Below, in pieces: positions 16,604-25,592 of a DNA stretch of 64,000 nt. Each line of letters starts with the position of its first letter. The stretch's first letter is position 1. The translations under genes and the position numbers were made by a program. The DNA is from VAZQ01 sp963739175 (GTDB lineage Bacteria > Pseudomonadota > Alphaproteobacteria > Rhizobiales > Xanthobacteraceae): NCBI GenBank assembly GCA_963739175.1, contig CAVTZH010000011.1, positions 682,001 through 746,000 of the forward strand, read 5' to 3'. Below the pieces are notes generated by a model, which saw nothing but the letters and a program-made list of their open reading frames with translations, had not been told where the DNA came from and did not search any database.

Positions 16604-18407
16604 TCAGCTCTTGTTCTCCGGCAGCGCCAGCCGGACATGCAGCTCGCGCAGCTGCTTCGGCGTCACCTCCGACGGCGCGCCCATCATCAGATCCTCGGCG
16701 CGCTGGTTCATCGGGAACAGCACGACCTCGCGCAGGTTCTCCTCCCCGCATAAGAGCATCACGATGCGGTCGATGCCGGGCGCGATACCGCCGTGCGGCG
16801 GCGCGCCGAGCGAGAGCGCGCGCAGCATGCCGCCGAATTTCTGCTCCAGCACCTCCTCGCCATAGCCGGCGAGCGCGAACGCCTTGCGCATGACGTCGGG
16901 GCGATGGTTTCGAATTGCACCTGAAGACAGCTCGATGCCGTTGCAGACGATGTCGTACTGGAACGCTTTGAGCCCCAGGATCGTCTCGCTGTCCTTGGCA
17001 TCGAGCTTGAGGAACTTGCTCGACCTCCATGTTCGGCATCGAGAACGGGTTGTGCGAGAAGTCGATCTTCTTCTCCTCCTCGTTCCACTCGAACATCGGG
17101 AAGTCGACAATCCAGCAGAACTCGAAGCGATCCTTGGCGATGAGGTTGAGCTCCTCGCCCACCTTGGTGCGCGCGGGGCCCGCAAACTTCACGAACTGCT
17201 CCGGCTTGCCGGCGATGAAGAACGCCGCGTCGCCGACGCCGAGACCGAGTTGCTCCGCGATCTGCTTGGTGCGCTCGGGCCCGATGTTGCGCGACAAGGG
17301 TCCCGCGCCGCTCTCCTCGCCCTCGCGCCAGAAGATATAGCCGAGGCCCGGTTGGCCCTCGCCCTGAGCCCAAGCATTCATGCGATCACAGAACGCTCGC
17401 GAACCGCCACCCTTGGCCGGGATCGCCCACACTTCCGCCTTTGGGTCGCCGGCCAGGATACTGGCGAACACCTTGAAGCCGGAGCCGCGGAACGCTTCGC
17501 TCACGTTCTGCATCACGATCGGGTTGCGCAGATCCGGCTTGTCGGAGCCGTATTTGCGCATCGCCTCGGCATACGGGATCATCGGAAACGTCGGCGTCAC
17601 CGGCTTGCCGTTCGCGAACTCCTCGAACACACCGCGCATCACCGGCTCGACCGCGTCGAACACGTCCTGCTGCGTCACGAAGCTCATCTCGAGGTCGAGC
17701 TGGTAGAACTCGCCGGGCGAACGATCCGCGCGCGCGTCCTCGTCGCGGAAGCACGGCGCGATCTGGAAATAGCGGTCGAAGCCCGCCACCATGATGAGCT
17801 GCTTGAACTGCTGTGGCGCCTGCGGCAGCGCGTAGAACTTTCCGGGATGCAGCCGCGACGGCACGAGGTAGTCGCGCGCACCTTCCGGCGACGACGCCGT
17901 CAGGATCGGCGTCTGGAATTCGAAGAAGCCCGCCTCCTTCATGCGGCGGCGGATCGAGTCGATCACCTGCCCGCGCACCATGATGTTCTGGTGCAGCTTG
18001 TCGCGGCGCAGGTCGAGGAAGCGGTACTTGAGCCGGATGTCTTCCGGATATTCCTGGTCGCCGAACACCGGCATCGGCAATTCGGCGGCCGGGCCGAGCA
18101 CCTCGATCTCGCGGATATAGACCTCGACCGCGCCGGTCGGCAGCTCCGCGTTCAGGGTGCCTTCGGGACGCTTGCGCACCTTGCCATCGATCCGCACCAC
18201 CCATTCCGCGCGCAGCGTCTCGGCGACCTTGAAGGCCGGCAAATCCGGGTCGGCCACCACCTGGGTCAATCCGTAGTGGTCGCGCAGGTCGATGAACAGC
18301 ACGCCGCCATGGTCGCGGATGCGGTGGCACCAGCCGGAAAGCCGCACGTCCTGGCCGATGTCGGCCTCACGGAGCGCGCCGCAGGTCTTGGTGCGGTAGC
18401 GATGCAT
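16604..18407 (-). CDS. aspS: Aspartyl-tRNA synthetase (class II, bacterial type), frame interrupted once
   Basis: A protein of about 600 residues. It opens with the OB-fold anticodon-binding domain (MHRYRTKTCGALREADIGQ, VRLSGWCHRIRDHGGVLFID) and continues with class II motif 1 (HQNIMVRGQVIDSIRRRM), motif 2 (APCFRDEDARADRSPGEFYQ) and the bacterial GAD insertion. It ends with motif 3 (GAPPHGGIAPGIDRIVMLL). It charges tRNA-Asp (possibly also tRNA-Asn as a non-discriminating enzyme). The frame breaks near 17020-17024, between NPFSMPNMEV and SKFLKLDAKD; removing one base joins them. The enzyme is normally essential, so the break is almost certainly a sequence error or lies in a dispensable surface loop. 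Confidence 0.88.
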
Positions 18408-18569
18408 GTCTTTCAGTCCCGGGGAATCGTCGTCGCGGCTATCGCCGAAGGGCCGGAAAAGCACATGCAGACCGGGCTTTGTCAAGGCAACGGCCGGCGG
18501 GGACGGGATCGTTGCTTTGAGCTAAGAAAGCATTGATCGAAATAGCAATATCACGGGGCGGGCTATCCC

Positions 18570-20192
18570 ATGCAGCGGATGACAACGGCGGAGGCCACGG
18601 TCGAGGGCCTGATCGCGCACGGCCTCGACACGGTCTACGCGCTGCCCGGCGTGCACAACGACCACCTGTTCGACGCCCTGTTCAAGGCCAAGGACCGCAT
18701 CCGCACGGTTCACACACGCCACGAGCAGGGCGCGGGTTACATGGCGCTGGGCGCCGCGCTCGCGACCGGCAAGCCGCAGGCCTATGCCGTGGTGCCGGGA
18801 CCGGGGCTGCTCAATTCTGCGACCGCCCTTCTCACCGCGCACGGCACCAACGCGCCGGTGCTGGCGCTGATCGGCCACATCGCGCAGTCCGACATCGGCC
18901 GCGGCCTTGGTCACCTGCACGAGATCCGCGATCAAGCCGGCATCATTTCTCGGATTGTGGACTTCACGGCACGGATCAAATCGCCGGCCGAAGCCCCTGC
19001 CCTGGTCGCCGACGCGTTTCGTGCCATGCGGTCGGGCCGCCCCGGACCGGCGGCGCTCGAATGCGCGATGGACCTGTGGGGCAAGAGCGGCGCGGTTGCA
19101 TTGCCTGTGCCGCCGTTGCTGCCGGAAGAGCCGCCGATCGACGACGACGCGATCACCGCGGCGGTGAAGCGCCTCGCCGAAGCCAAACGCATCCTGATCG
19201 TTACCGGCGGCGGCGCGCAGGATGCGAGCCCCGAGGTCACCGCGCTATCGGGCATCCTCCAAGCGCCGGTGTTTGCGTTCCGGCGCGGGCGCGGCGTGCT
19301 CGATGGCCGCAGCCCGTTTGCGGTGACCATGCCGCTGGCGCACGAGCTATGGGGCGAAGCCGACGTCGTGCTCGGCATCGGCACGCGGCTGTTCTACGGC
19401 TTCCAGCAATGGGGCGTGGACGACAAGCTGTCGATCATCCGCGTCGACGCCGATCCGGAGGAACCGGATCGCGTCCAAAAAGCCGCCGTCGCGCTCATCG
19501 GCGATGCTGCGCCGATCCTGCGACGGCTCGTCGCCGCGCTCGACGGCCACAAGCGCGCGTCACGGCACGACGAGATGGTCGAGCGGCAGGCGAAGTGGCG
19601 CAAGCGCATGGAGAAGCTAGCGCCGCAGATCAGCTACCTCGACGTGATCCGCGACGCGCTCGGCGAGGATGGCATCCTGGTGGAGGACATCACCCAGATG
19701 GCATTCGCGGCTCGCATCACCTATCCGGTCTACAAGCCGCGCACCTTCATCTCGCCAGGCTTCCAGGACCCGCTCGGCTGGGGCTACGCCACCGCGCTCG
19801 GCGTGCAGGACGCGCGCCGCGACGTGCCGGTGGTCGCGATCTGCGGCGACGGCGGCTTCATGTTCACCGCGACCGAGCTTGCGACCGCCGTGCAGCACCG
19901 CATCCCACTCACGGCCATCGTGTTCAACGACGACGCCTTCGGCAATGTCCGGCGTATCCAGGAGGAGCGCTACGGCAACCGGCTGATCGCCTGCGACCTC
20001 ACCAATCCGGATTTCGTGCGTTTCGCGGAAAGTTTCGGCGCCGCCGCCGAGCGCGCGCGCGGTCCGCAGGAATTGCGCGCCGCGCTCGACCGTTCGCTCA
20101 AGCGCCGCGATCAGCCGACGCTGATCGAGGTGCCGGTCGGCCCCTTCCCCTCGCCGTGGGAATTCATCCAACGGCCCAAAGTGCGGGGCTAG
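18570..20192 (+). CDS. ThDP-dependent enzyme of the acetolactate-synthase/decarboxylase family
   Basis: A 540-residue three-domain thiamine-diphosphate enzyme. The N-terminal PYR domain carries the cofactor-activating Glu (TRHEQGAGYMALG, Glu52) and ALPGVHNDHLFDAL. The central domain starts about residue 195 (RILIVTGGGAQDAS). The C-terminal PP domain has VVAICGDGGFMFTATELATA and NDDAFGNVRRIQ, the GDG...N motif that binds Mg-diphosphate. It is complete. The family includes acetolactate synthases, oxalyl-CoA, benzoylformate and phenylglyoxylate decarboxylases, and the exact reaction cannot be assigned. No small regulatory subunit gene is adjacent, which argues against a biosynthetic IlvB. It is divergent from aspS. 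Confidence 0.8.
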   Translation: MQRMTTAEATVEGLIAHGLDTVYALPGVHNDHLFDALFKAKDRIRTVHTRHEQGAGYMALGAALATGKPQAYAVVPGPGLLNSATALLTAHGTNAPVLALIGHIAQSDIGRGLGHLHEIRDQAGIISRIVDFTARIKSPAEAPALVADAFRAMRSGRPGPAALECAMDLWGKSGAVALPVPPLLPEEPPIDDDAITAAVKRLAEAKRILIVTGGGAQDASPEVTALSGILQAPVFAFRRGRGVLDGRSPFAVTMPLAHELWGEADVVLGIGTRLFYGFQQWGVDDKLSIIRVDADPEEPDRVQKAAVALIGDAAPILRRLVAALDGHKRASRHDEMVERQAKWRKRMEKLAPQISYLDVIRDALGEDGILVEDITQMAFAARITYPVYKPRTFISPGFQDPLGWGYATALGVQDARRDVPVVAICGDGGFMFTATELATAVQHRIPLTAIVFNDDAFGNVRRIQEERYGNRLIACDLTNPDFVRFAESFGAAAERARGPQELRAALDRSLKRRDQPTLIEVPVGPFPSPWEFIQRPKVRG

Positions 20193-20392
20193 CGAAGTGG
20201 CGTGCGGCGGCTTCGCGATCACATCGGCGTTAGGCCCGCGTGGAACTCTGCGAGAGGCCACAAACCAGCACGTTTAGCTCACGCTGTGGACACAATACCG
20301 TATCACTCAGCGCCGGCTGTTCGGTCGATGGAAAATTCCGCGACCCGACGGCTGAACAACCACCCGCGCTCCTGATCCCTGAAATCCGGCAA

Positions 20393-21313
20393 ATGAAGAT
20401 AGCATCCGCGGCATCGCTGCAGGTCATCGTGGCCGCAATCACATTGGCGTTGCATACGGCAGCGGCCGCCGAGACGGCGACACTCCCGTCAAGCACGCGT
20501 CAGATTGCCATCGCCTACGAGAAGCCGAAAAATCCCGTGCATGAGCGCTTGCACGATTTTCTCGTCGAGGCGCGTGTCCTCGAACAAGTGCAGGAAATTC
20601 TCAGTCCATTTCGTTTGCCGAAACGGTTGCCGATCAGCATCGAAAGCTGCGATGGCGAGTCGGATGCACGGTATGTGTATTCCGAAGCGAGGATCAAGGT
20701 TTGTTACGAATACATCGACGAGATCTGGAAGGACCTGCCGACCGAGACGACCGCACGCGGCGTGGCGCCGATCGATGCGATTGTGGGGCCGTTGGCGGAC
20801 GTCTTCTTTCACGAGTTCGGTCACGCGTTAATCGATCTGCACAAAATCCCCGTGCTCGGTCGCGACGAATATGCGGCCGACACGGTGTCCGCGATGCTGA
20901 TGCTGCTCGTTGCAAAGGATGAGGCACGCCGGCTGATCATGGGCGCCGCCTATTGGTACACCGACGACCTGGAGACCACTGTCACGTTCAAGCCGACCGA
21001 TTTCTCCGGCGTCCACGGCACGCCGCACCAGCGTTTCTTCAACCTGCTGTGCATCGCCTATGGCGCAAACCAGGAGATGTTTGGCGACCTCGTCGAAAAG
21101 GGCTATCTGCCGGAAGAGCGCGCCGAAGACTGCAAATCAGAATTTCAACAAGCCGCGCACGCGTTCAATGTCCTGATCCGGCCGCATATCGACCAGTCTC
21201 TCGCGGGCGAAGTATTCGGCAAACGCTGGATGCCTGACGTGAGCCTTGAGCCACCGCGCCTGCCCAAGCCGGACTCCAGCACAGCGGATATTTCCACGCC
21301 ATCAACGAACTGA
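20393..21313 (+). CDS. Exported DUF4344-type zinc metallopeptidase-like protein
   Basis: A 306-residue protein with a Sec signal (residues 1-26, ending AAAAE). An HExxH zinc motif, FFHEFGHALIDLHKIPVLGRDEYAADT, has His140/Glu141/His144 and a downstream Glu/Asp (DEYAAD) that could supply the third ligand. The surrounding sequence (ISIESCDGESDARY, KVCYEYIDEIWKDL, HQRFFNLLCIAYG) fits the DUF4344 family of putative metallopeptidases. It probably acts in the periplasm on an unknown substrate. I chose the ATG at 20393 because the signal peptide begins there. It lies between two ThDP-enzyme genes without obvious functional link. Confidence 0.7.
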   Translation: MKIASAASLQVIVAAITLALHTAAAAETATLPSSTRQIAIAYEKPKNPVHERLHDFLVEARVLEQVQEILSPFRLPKRLPISIESCDGESDARYVYSEARIKVCYEYIDEIWKDLPTETTARGVAPIDAIVGPLADVFFHEFGHALIDLHKIPVLGRDEYAADTVSAMLMLLVAKDEARRLIMGAAYWYTDDLETTVTFKPTDFSGVHGTPHQRFFNLLCIAYGANQEMFGDLVEKGYLPEERAEDCKSEFQQAAHAFNVLIRPHIDQSLAGEVFGKRWMPDVSLEPPRLPKPDSSTADISTPSTN

Positions 21314-21326
21314 TGCAGCGCGAGAG

Positions 21327-21353
21327 GTCCCGGGCGCCTACTGCACCCGGGAC
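21327..21353. terminator. Hairpin between convergent genes
   Basis: GTCCCGGG (21327-21334) pairs perfectly with CCCGGGAC (21346-21353), with an eleven-base loop. It sits in the 48-base gap between the convergent DUF4344 and ThDP-enzyme genes. There is no T-run, so it may act as a factor-dependent or structural barrier rather than a classical intrinsic terminator. Confidence 0.5.
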
Positions 21354-21361
21354 GCCATCGC

Positions 21362-23173
21362 TCACATCAGCTGCGTGCGCACCTCGACCACCGCGACGCG
21401 GCCCTTCTCCACCTCGGCGACCGCTTCCTTGAACACACCGGCAAGCTCGGCCGGATCGAACACCGGCCCCTTGGCCCAGGCGCCGTAGCCGCGCGCGACG
21501 GTGGCGTGGTCGATATCGGGATCGACCATGCGCTGGCCGATCCAGGCGTTCTCCAGCGGCCGGTGGCGATCCTCGGCGACATGCATCTGGTGCTTCTCGT
21601 CGTTGCCCCAGGTGGTGTTGTTGTTGATCACGAGCAGCATCGGCGCGCGCATGTGCACGGCGCTCCAGATCGCGCCCGCCGACATGATGAAGTCGCCGTC
21701 GCCCATCAGGCCGACGCAGAACTTGCCCATGTCGCGGCAGGCGATGGCGGCGCCCGCCATCGCGCCCGGACCGTAGCCGACACCGCCGCCGCCATTGGTG
21801 CCGAGATAATGGCCGGCGCCGGGGAACTGGAAGATGCCTTCCGGGAAGCTCGCCGAATTGCGCATCGCGAGCAGCCAGTTCTTGTCCTTCACCGCGTTCC
21901 ACAGCTCGGTCACCATGCGGCCCGGGCGGATCGGCTGCTCGTCCCAGTCCTTCTTCGCATTCTCGGCCTGGCGGGCGCGCACCGCCTTGTGGCGCTCGGT
22001 CGCGACTTTCTTGCGTTCCTCGACCTTCGCGCGCGCGCCGGCGTCCTTCTCCAGCCGCTGACGGATCAGCGCGCTGAGCTGCTGCATGCCGAACAGCGGA
22101 TCGCAGTTGATCTGCACGTCGACCAGCGGCGCCGGCCCGCGCAGATAGGACCACGAGCTCGGCGACAGGTCGTTGAACGACATGTCGATGACCTTGCGCC
22201 CCGCGCGCAGCCGCCCGGAGCCGACGTTCTCCTTGCGCTCGGTATAGCTGTCGAGCAGGCTCGACAGGTCGCGGCAGTCGATCGCCATCACCACGTCGGC
22301 TTCCTTCACGATCTCGCGGTCGCCGGAGACGCTCTGCGGATGCGCGGTCGGGAACGCGATGATACCGTTGTCGTCGCGATAGACCGCGCCGGTGAGCTCG
22401 ACCAGCTCGACCAGCGGCTTGGCGACGGCGGGATTGATGCCGAAGCGGCCGCCGACGATCAGCGGAAGCTTGGCACCGAGCAGCGCATCGGCCGCCGCCG
22501 CGAGCGCATCCGGATTGGGCGCGACCGGCGCCGCCGGCTGGAAGAATTTCGGATCCGGCATCGTCACCGGCCCTTCGATCTTCTGCTCCTGGATGCCGCA
22601 GTCGAGCGTCACATAGACCGGGCCGCGCGGCGCCGTCAGCGCCACCTTGTGCGCCTTGGCGATGGCGTCGAGATGCCACTGCGGCGTGGTCGGCTCTTCC
22701 GTCCACTTCACGTAGTTCTTGACGATGTCGGATTGCGTCGAGGCGCAATGCAGCCAGTCGATCCAGCGCCGGTCGGCGGGATCGAGCGGACCGGAGCCGC
22801 CGAGGATGAGCACCGGCGCGTGGTCGCCGAACGCGTTGTAGACGCCCATCGAGCCGTTCATCAGCCCGACCAGGTCGTGCAGGATGCAGACGCCGAGGCG
22901 GCCCGTCGCCTTGGCGTAGCCGTGCGCCATCGACACCGCGATCTGCTCGTGGGTGGTGAGCACCATCTTCGGCTTGTGATTGCGGCCGTAGTTGACCAGC
23001 AAGTCATGCAGGCCGCGATAGCTCGATCCCGGCAGCAGGAAGACGTAGTCGATGTCCAAACGGCTGAGCAGCTCGACCATGGCGTCGGACCAGAATTCCG
23101 GGTCGCGCTTGTTGGCCGGCAGGTTGACCGGCGCCTCGCTCAGGAAACGCTGTTGATTGACGTGCTCGTTCAT
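21362..23173 (-). CDS. ThDP-requiring enzyme, second copy type (acetolactate-synthase-like)
   Basis: A 603-residue complete protein of the same superfamily as the gene at 18570 but from a different branch. The PYR domain has YVFLLPGSSYRGLHDLL and the catalytic Glu in LTTHEQIAVSMAHGYAKATG. The middle domain is KLPLIVGGRFGINPAVAKPLV. The PP domain is VGLMGDGDFIMSAGAIWSA with INNNTTWGNDEKHQ. An inserted charged helix (about residues 370-410, VEERKKVATERHKAVRARQ) is unusual. The reaction is unknown; the family name often given is 'thiamine pyrophosphate-requiring protein'. It is followed on the same strand, 44 bases downstream of... its start lies at 23173, immediately after the stop of no gene but 44 bases from the stop of the Bug gene at 23218, which is upstream in the same direction and probably co-transcribed. 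Confidence 0.78.
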   Translation of the reverse strand: MNEHVNQQRFLSEAPVNLPANKRDPEFWSDAMVELLSRLDIDYVFLLPGSSYRGLHDLLVNYGRNHKPKMVLTTHEQIAVSMAHGYAKATGRLGVCILHDLVGLMNGSMGVYNAFGDHAPVLILGGSGPLDPADRRWIDWLHCASTQSDIVKNYVKWTEEPTTPQWHLDAIAKAHKVALTAPRGPVYVTLDCGIQEQKIEGPVTMPDPKFFQPAAPVAPNPDALAAAADALLGAKLPLIVGGRFGINPAVAKPLVELVELTGAVYRDDNGIIAFPTAHPQSVSGDREIVKEADVVMAIDCRDLSSLLDSYTERKENVGSGRLRAGRKVIDMSFNDLSPSSWSYLRGPAPLVDVQINCDPLFGMQQLSALIRQRLEKDAGARAKVEERKKVATERHKAVRARQAENAKKDWDEQPIRPGRMVTELWNAVKDKNWLLAMRNSASFPEGIFQFPGAGHYLGTNGGGGVGYGPGAMAGAAIACRDMGKFCVGLMGDGDFIMSAGAIWSAVHMRAPMLLVINNNTTWGNDEKHQMHVAEDRHRPLENAWIGQRMVDPDIDHATVARGYGAWAKGPVFDPAELAGVFKEAVAEVEKGRVAVVEVRTQLM

Positions 23174-23217
23174 CGACTTGTCCTTATCCTTCGCTCGAGA
23201 TTGTTCTCAACCATAGC

Positions 23218-24249
23218 CTATTTTTTCGGGATGATGACCTGCTTGAGCCGCTCGATCACCGATGGCGGCGTGGAATAGATCGACGTGACCACCCGCTGCA
23301 CCTCCTCGCCCGACACCGGCGCGATCGGCGCTTCCAGCCGCTCCGCCTCGGCGAGGAATTTCTTGTCGTGCATCATCTCCCAGAATGCCTTGCGCAGCGC
23401 CGCCGCGCGATCGGCCGGGATGCCCGACGCCATGTAGAAGCCGACGCCGACGTCGTCGGGCGCATCGAGGATCTGCACCATCTGCCGCTCCTCGCCGCTG
23501 GTCAGCTCGGCGAACGACGGCAGGTCGGGCATGTCAGGCGCCTTCGGGCCGGTGCGGAACAGGAATTTGAGCTTGCCCTCGCGAATCCAGTCCGGCTTCA
23601 CCGTGGTCCAGCCGGACCAGTAGTTCGAGCGGCCGTCGATCTCGCGGCGCTCGATCGCGAGGTTGATGTCGGCGCCGCCGCGATAGCCGGTGACGAGCTT
23701 GAATTTGGTGCCGAGCACGGCGTTGGCGAGCGTCGGGATCCAGTAGTTGCCGGAGCCGACGCCGGTCGATCCCATGTTGAGCTCGACCTGCTTGGCGCCC
23801 TCGAGCGTGGTTGCCGCCGCGGTGTGCCAGACCGCGATGACGCCCGGCCGCGCGGTGAGCGAGCCGAGCCACTGCAGCGCGCCTGAATCGAAGCGCGTGT
23901 TGCGCAGCAGCGGCACCAGCAGCGACGGGCTCAGGATTTCGGCGATGGCGGTGCCGTCCTTGGGCGCGACCTGGGAGATGAACTCGACCGACTGCAGCCC
24001 GCCCGCCCCCGGCATCTGCACCAGGATCACCGTCGGATTGCCCGGGATGTGACGGCCGATGTGGTCGGCGGCGAGCTTGCCGTAGAGCCCGACCGAGCCG
24101 CCCATGTTGCTCGGAATAATGAGCTGAATGGTCTTGCCGCGATAGAAGTCGGCGACGCTTTGCGCCGGCGCCGATACCGTGCAGCCGCAAAGCACGGCGA
24201 TGGCCGCAGCGCATGTCCTTCGAGCTGATCCAAGCTGCATCAGGCGCAC
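23218..24249 (-). CDS. Bug/TctC-family periplasmic solute receptor (third)
   Basis: A 343-residue receptor with a Sec signal ending CTVSAPAQS. The mature part opens VADFYRGKTIQLIIPSNMGGS and carries VQMPGAGGLQSVEF (the family motif), NMGSTGVGSGNYWI and GYRGGADINLAIERREID. The VADFYRGKT opening groups it with the receptors at 24411 and 56666 rather than with the YPDRPIR type at 5287. It is upstream of, and 44 bases from, the ThDP enzyme at 21362 on the same strand, so this receptor may supply that enzyme's substrate (inference). The first ATG gives MRLMQLGS; the second Met three residues later is equally possible. Confidence 0.85.
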   Translation of the reverse strand: MRLMQLGSARRTCAAAIAVLCGCTVSAPAQSVADFYRGKTIQLIIPSNMGGSVGLYGKLAADHIGRHIPGNPTVILVQMPGAGGLQSVEFISQVAPKDGTAIAEILSPSLLVPLLRNTRFDSGALQWLGSLTARPGVIAVWHTAAATTLEGAKQVELNMGSTGVGSGNYWIPTLANAVLGTKFKLVTGYRGGADINLAIERREIDGRSNYWSGWTTVKPDWIREGKLKFLFRTGPKAPDMPDLPSFAELTSGEERQMVQILDAPDDVGVGFYMASGIPADRAAALRKAFWEMMHDKKFLAEAERLEAPIAPVSGEEVQRVVTSIYSTPPSVIERLKQVIIPKK

Positions 24250-24315
24250 TCCCCGAAATCACGACTCTCGTTGACGCCGGAACGCGCTCCGGCGCGGGTC
24301 GTGTTTTGATCAATT

Positions 24316-24399
24316 GTAGCCCGGATGGAGCGAAGCGAAATCCGGGATTCCTCTCGGCTCCTGCCAGTCCCGGATTTCGCTGCGCTTCATCCGGGCTAC
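24316..24399. repeat. Long imperfect palindrome (family D)
   Basis: Outer arms GTAGCCCGGATG (24316-24327) / CATCCGGGCTAC (24388-24399) and inner arms GCGAAATCCGGGA (24335-24347) / TCCCGGATTTCGC (24368-24380) are perfect reverse complements. It lies between two same-strand receptor genes. The motif GTAGCCCGGATGGAGCGAAG is a widespread dispersed repeat in proteobacteria, possibly mobilised by a REP-type or other transposase in trans. Confidence 0.8.
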
Positions 24400-24410
24400 G
24401 GACTTCGGCA

Positions 24411-25418
24411 CTAATCACCGGAAATCTTCCGCGTCGCCTCGACCACGTCGGCGGGCGTCTTGTAGAGCTCCTTCAAGAAGCCCTCGATCGCTCCCGCCGT
24501 CATCGGCGCGATCGTCAGCCGCTGCTTGTTGATCTCGGCGACGAACTCCGGGTCCTTCAACGTCTCCTCGAACGCGGCGCGCAGCGCCGCGTAGCGATCC
24601 GCCGGCACCGCCTTTGGAACGATGTAGGGCCGCCCCACCACGGACGATGCCGTGAGCAAATCCAAGATCTGCCGCTTGCGATCATCGGTGAGCACGTCGC
24701 GCGCCACCAGCGACGTCGCCGGCATGTCGGCGACCAGCGTGCGCGAGAAGCGCAAGTGCACAGTGACCTTCTTCTCGCGCACCCACTGCTCCGGCACGCT
24801 GGTCCAGCCGATGCAGTCGCCGTCGAGCTCGCCGCGCTCGATCGCGATGCGTTTCTCGGTCGAGCCGGGATAGCCGGTCACCTGACGCACGTGGACGCCG
24901 AACAGGTCGCTCAGCATCTTCGAGTCGATATAGGACGCGGTGCCGACGCCGGTGACGCCGAAATTCACCTGCTGCCGCTTGAGCAGATCCGGCCAGTCCT
25001 TGATGCCGGTGCCGTTCCAGGTGTGGCAGACGCGGAAATCCTCGGTGACGCTGCCGAGCCAGGCGAAGTCCAGAAAATTCGCGCCGATCTTCTGCGGCAC
25101 CGTCACCGACTGCGTGATCAGCCCCGGATTGAACGCGTTGATCACCGTGCCGTCGGTCGGCGCGGCGGTGGCGACATAGCGCACGGAATTCAGGCTCGCC
25201 GCGCCCGGCATGTTCTGCACGATGACGTTGGGCTGGCCCGGGATGTGGCGGCCGATGTGGCGCGAAAGCACGCGCGCGTAGTGATCGTAGCCGCCGCCGG
25301 CCGAGAAGCCGACGATGATGCGGACGGTCTTGCCCTTGTAGAAGCCAGCCACGTCCTGCGCGGCAGCCGGCGTGGCGAACAGCACAAACGCCGCCAGCGA
25401 ACTCACAAATTTCATCAT
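24411..25418 (-). CDS. Bug/TctC-family periplasmic solute receptor (fourth)
   Basis: A 335-residue receptor. The signal peptide is MKFVSSLAAFVLFATPAAAQ; the mature part begins DVAGFYKGKTVRIIVGFSAGGGYDHYAR, with VQNMPGAASLNSVRY, GVTGVGTASYIDSKML and GYPGSTEKRIAIERGELDG. The strong ribosome binding site GAGGG lies before the ATG pair at 25418/25415. It is closest in style to the receptor at 56666 (shared FYKGKTV and GGGYD). It is separated from the next receptor by the family D palindrome. Confidence 0.85.
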   Translation of the reverse strand: MMKFVSSLAAFVLFATPAAAQDVAGFYKGKTVRIIVGFSAGGGYDHYARVLSRHIGRHIPGQPNVIVQNMPGAASLNSVRYVATAAPTDGTVINAFNPGLITQSVTVPQKIGANFLDFAWLGSVTEDFRVCHTWNGTGIKDWPDLLKRQQVNFGVTGVGTASYIDSKMLSDLFGVHVRQVTGYPGSTEKRIAIERGELDGDCIGWTSVPEQWVREKKVTVHLRFSRTLVADMPATSLVARDVLTDDRKRQILDLLTASSVVGRPYIVPKAVPADRYAALRAAFEETLKDPEFVAEINKQRLTIAPMTAGAIEGFLKELYKTPADVVEATRKISGD

Positions 25419-25592
25419 CCCTCGCCTTTTGTTGTTCGTACGGGCGCCAAATCCGCACGTTTTTATATAATTCCAATTAGGCACAGGGCACGAATTGCGG
25501 CAAGCTTCGCAATGACGCATGGTTGCAGCAATTGACCGATACGGTGTGTCGGGCGTCGCTATAGAATCAAACCTTACCGAGGGAGCCGACCC

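Noticed and set aside
21506..23278. A 590-codon open frame on the plus strand opposite the second ThDP enzyme
   Set aside because: Same shadow effect: the composition is biased to H/R/A/D, there is no ribosome binding site, and the opposite strand encodes a complete, motif-rich enzyme.
23218..25418. A possible tandem duplication of the two neighbouring receptor genes
   Set aside because: They share only the family pattern; the sequences differ too much for a recent duplication.
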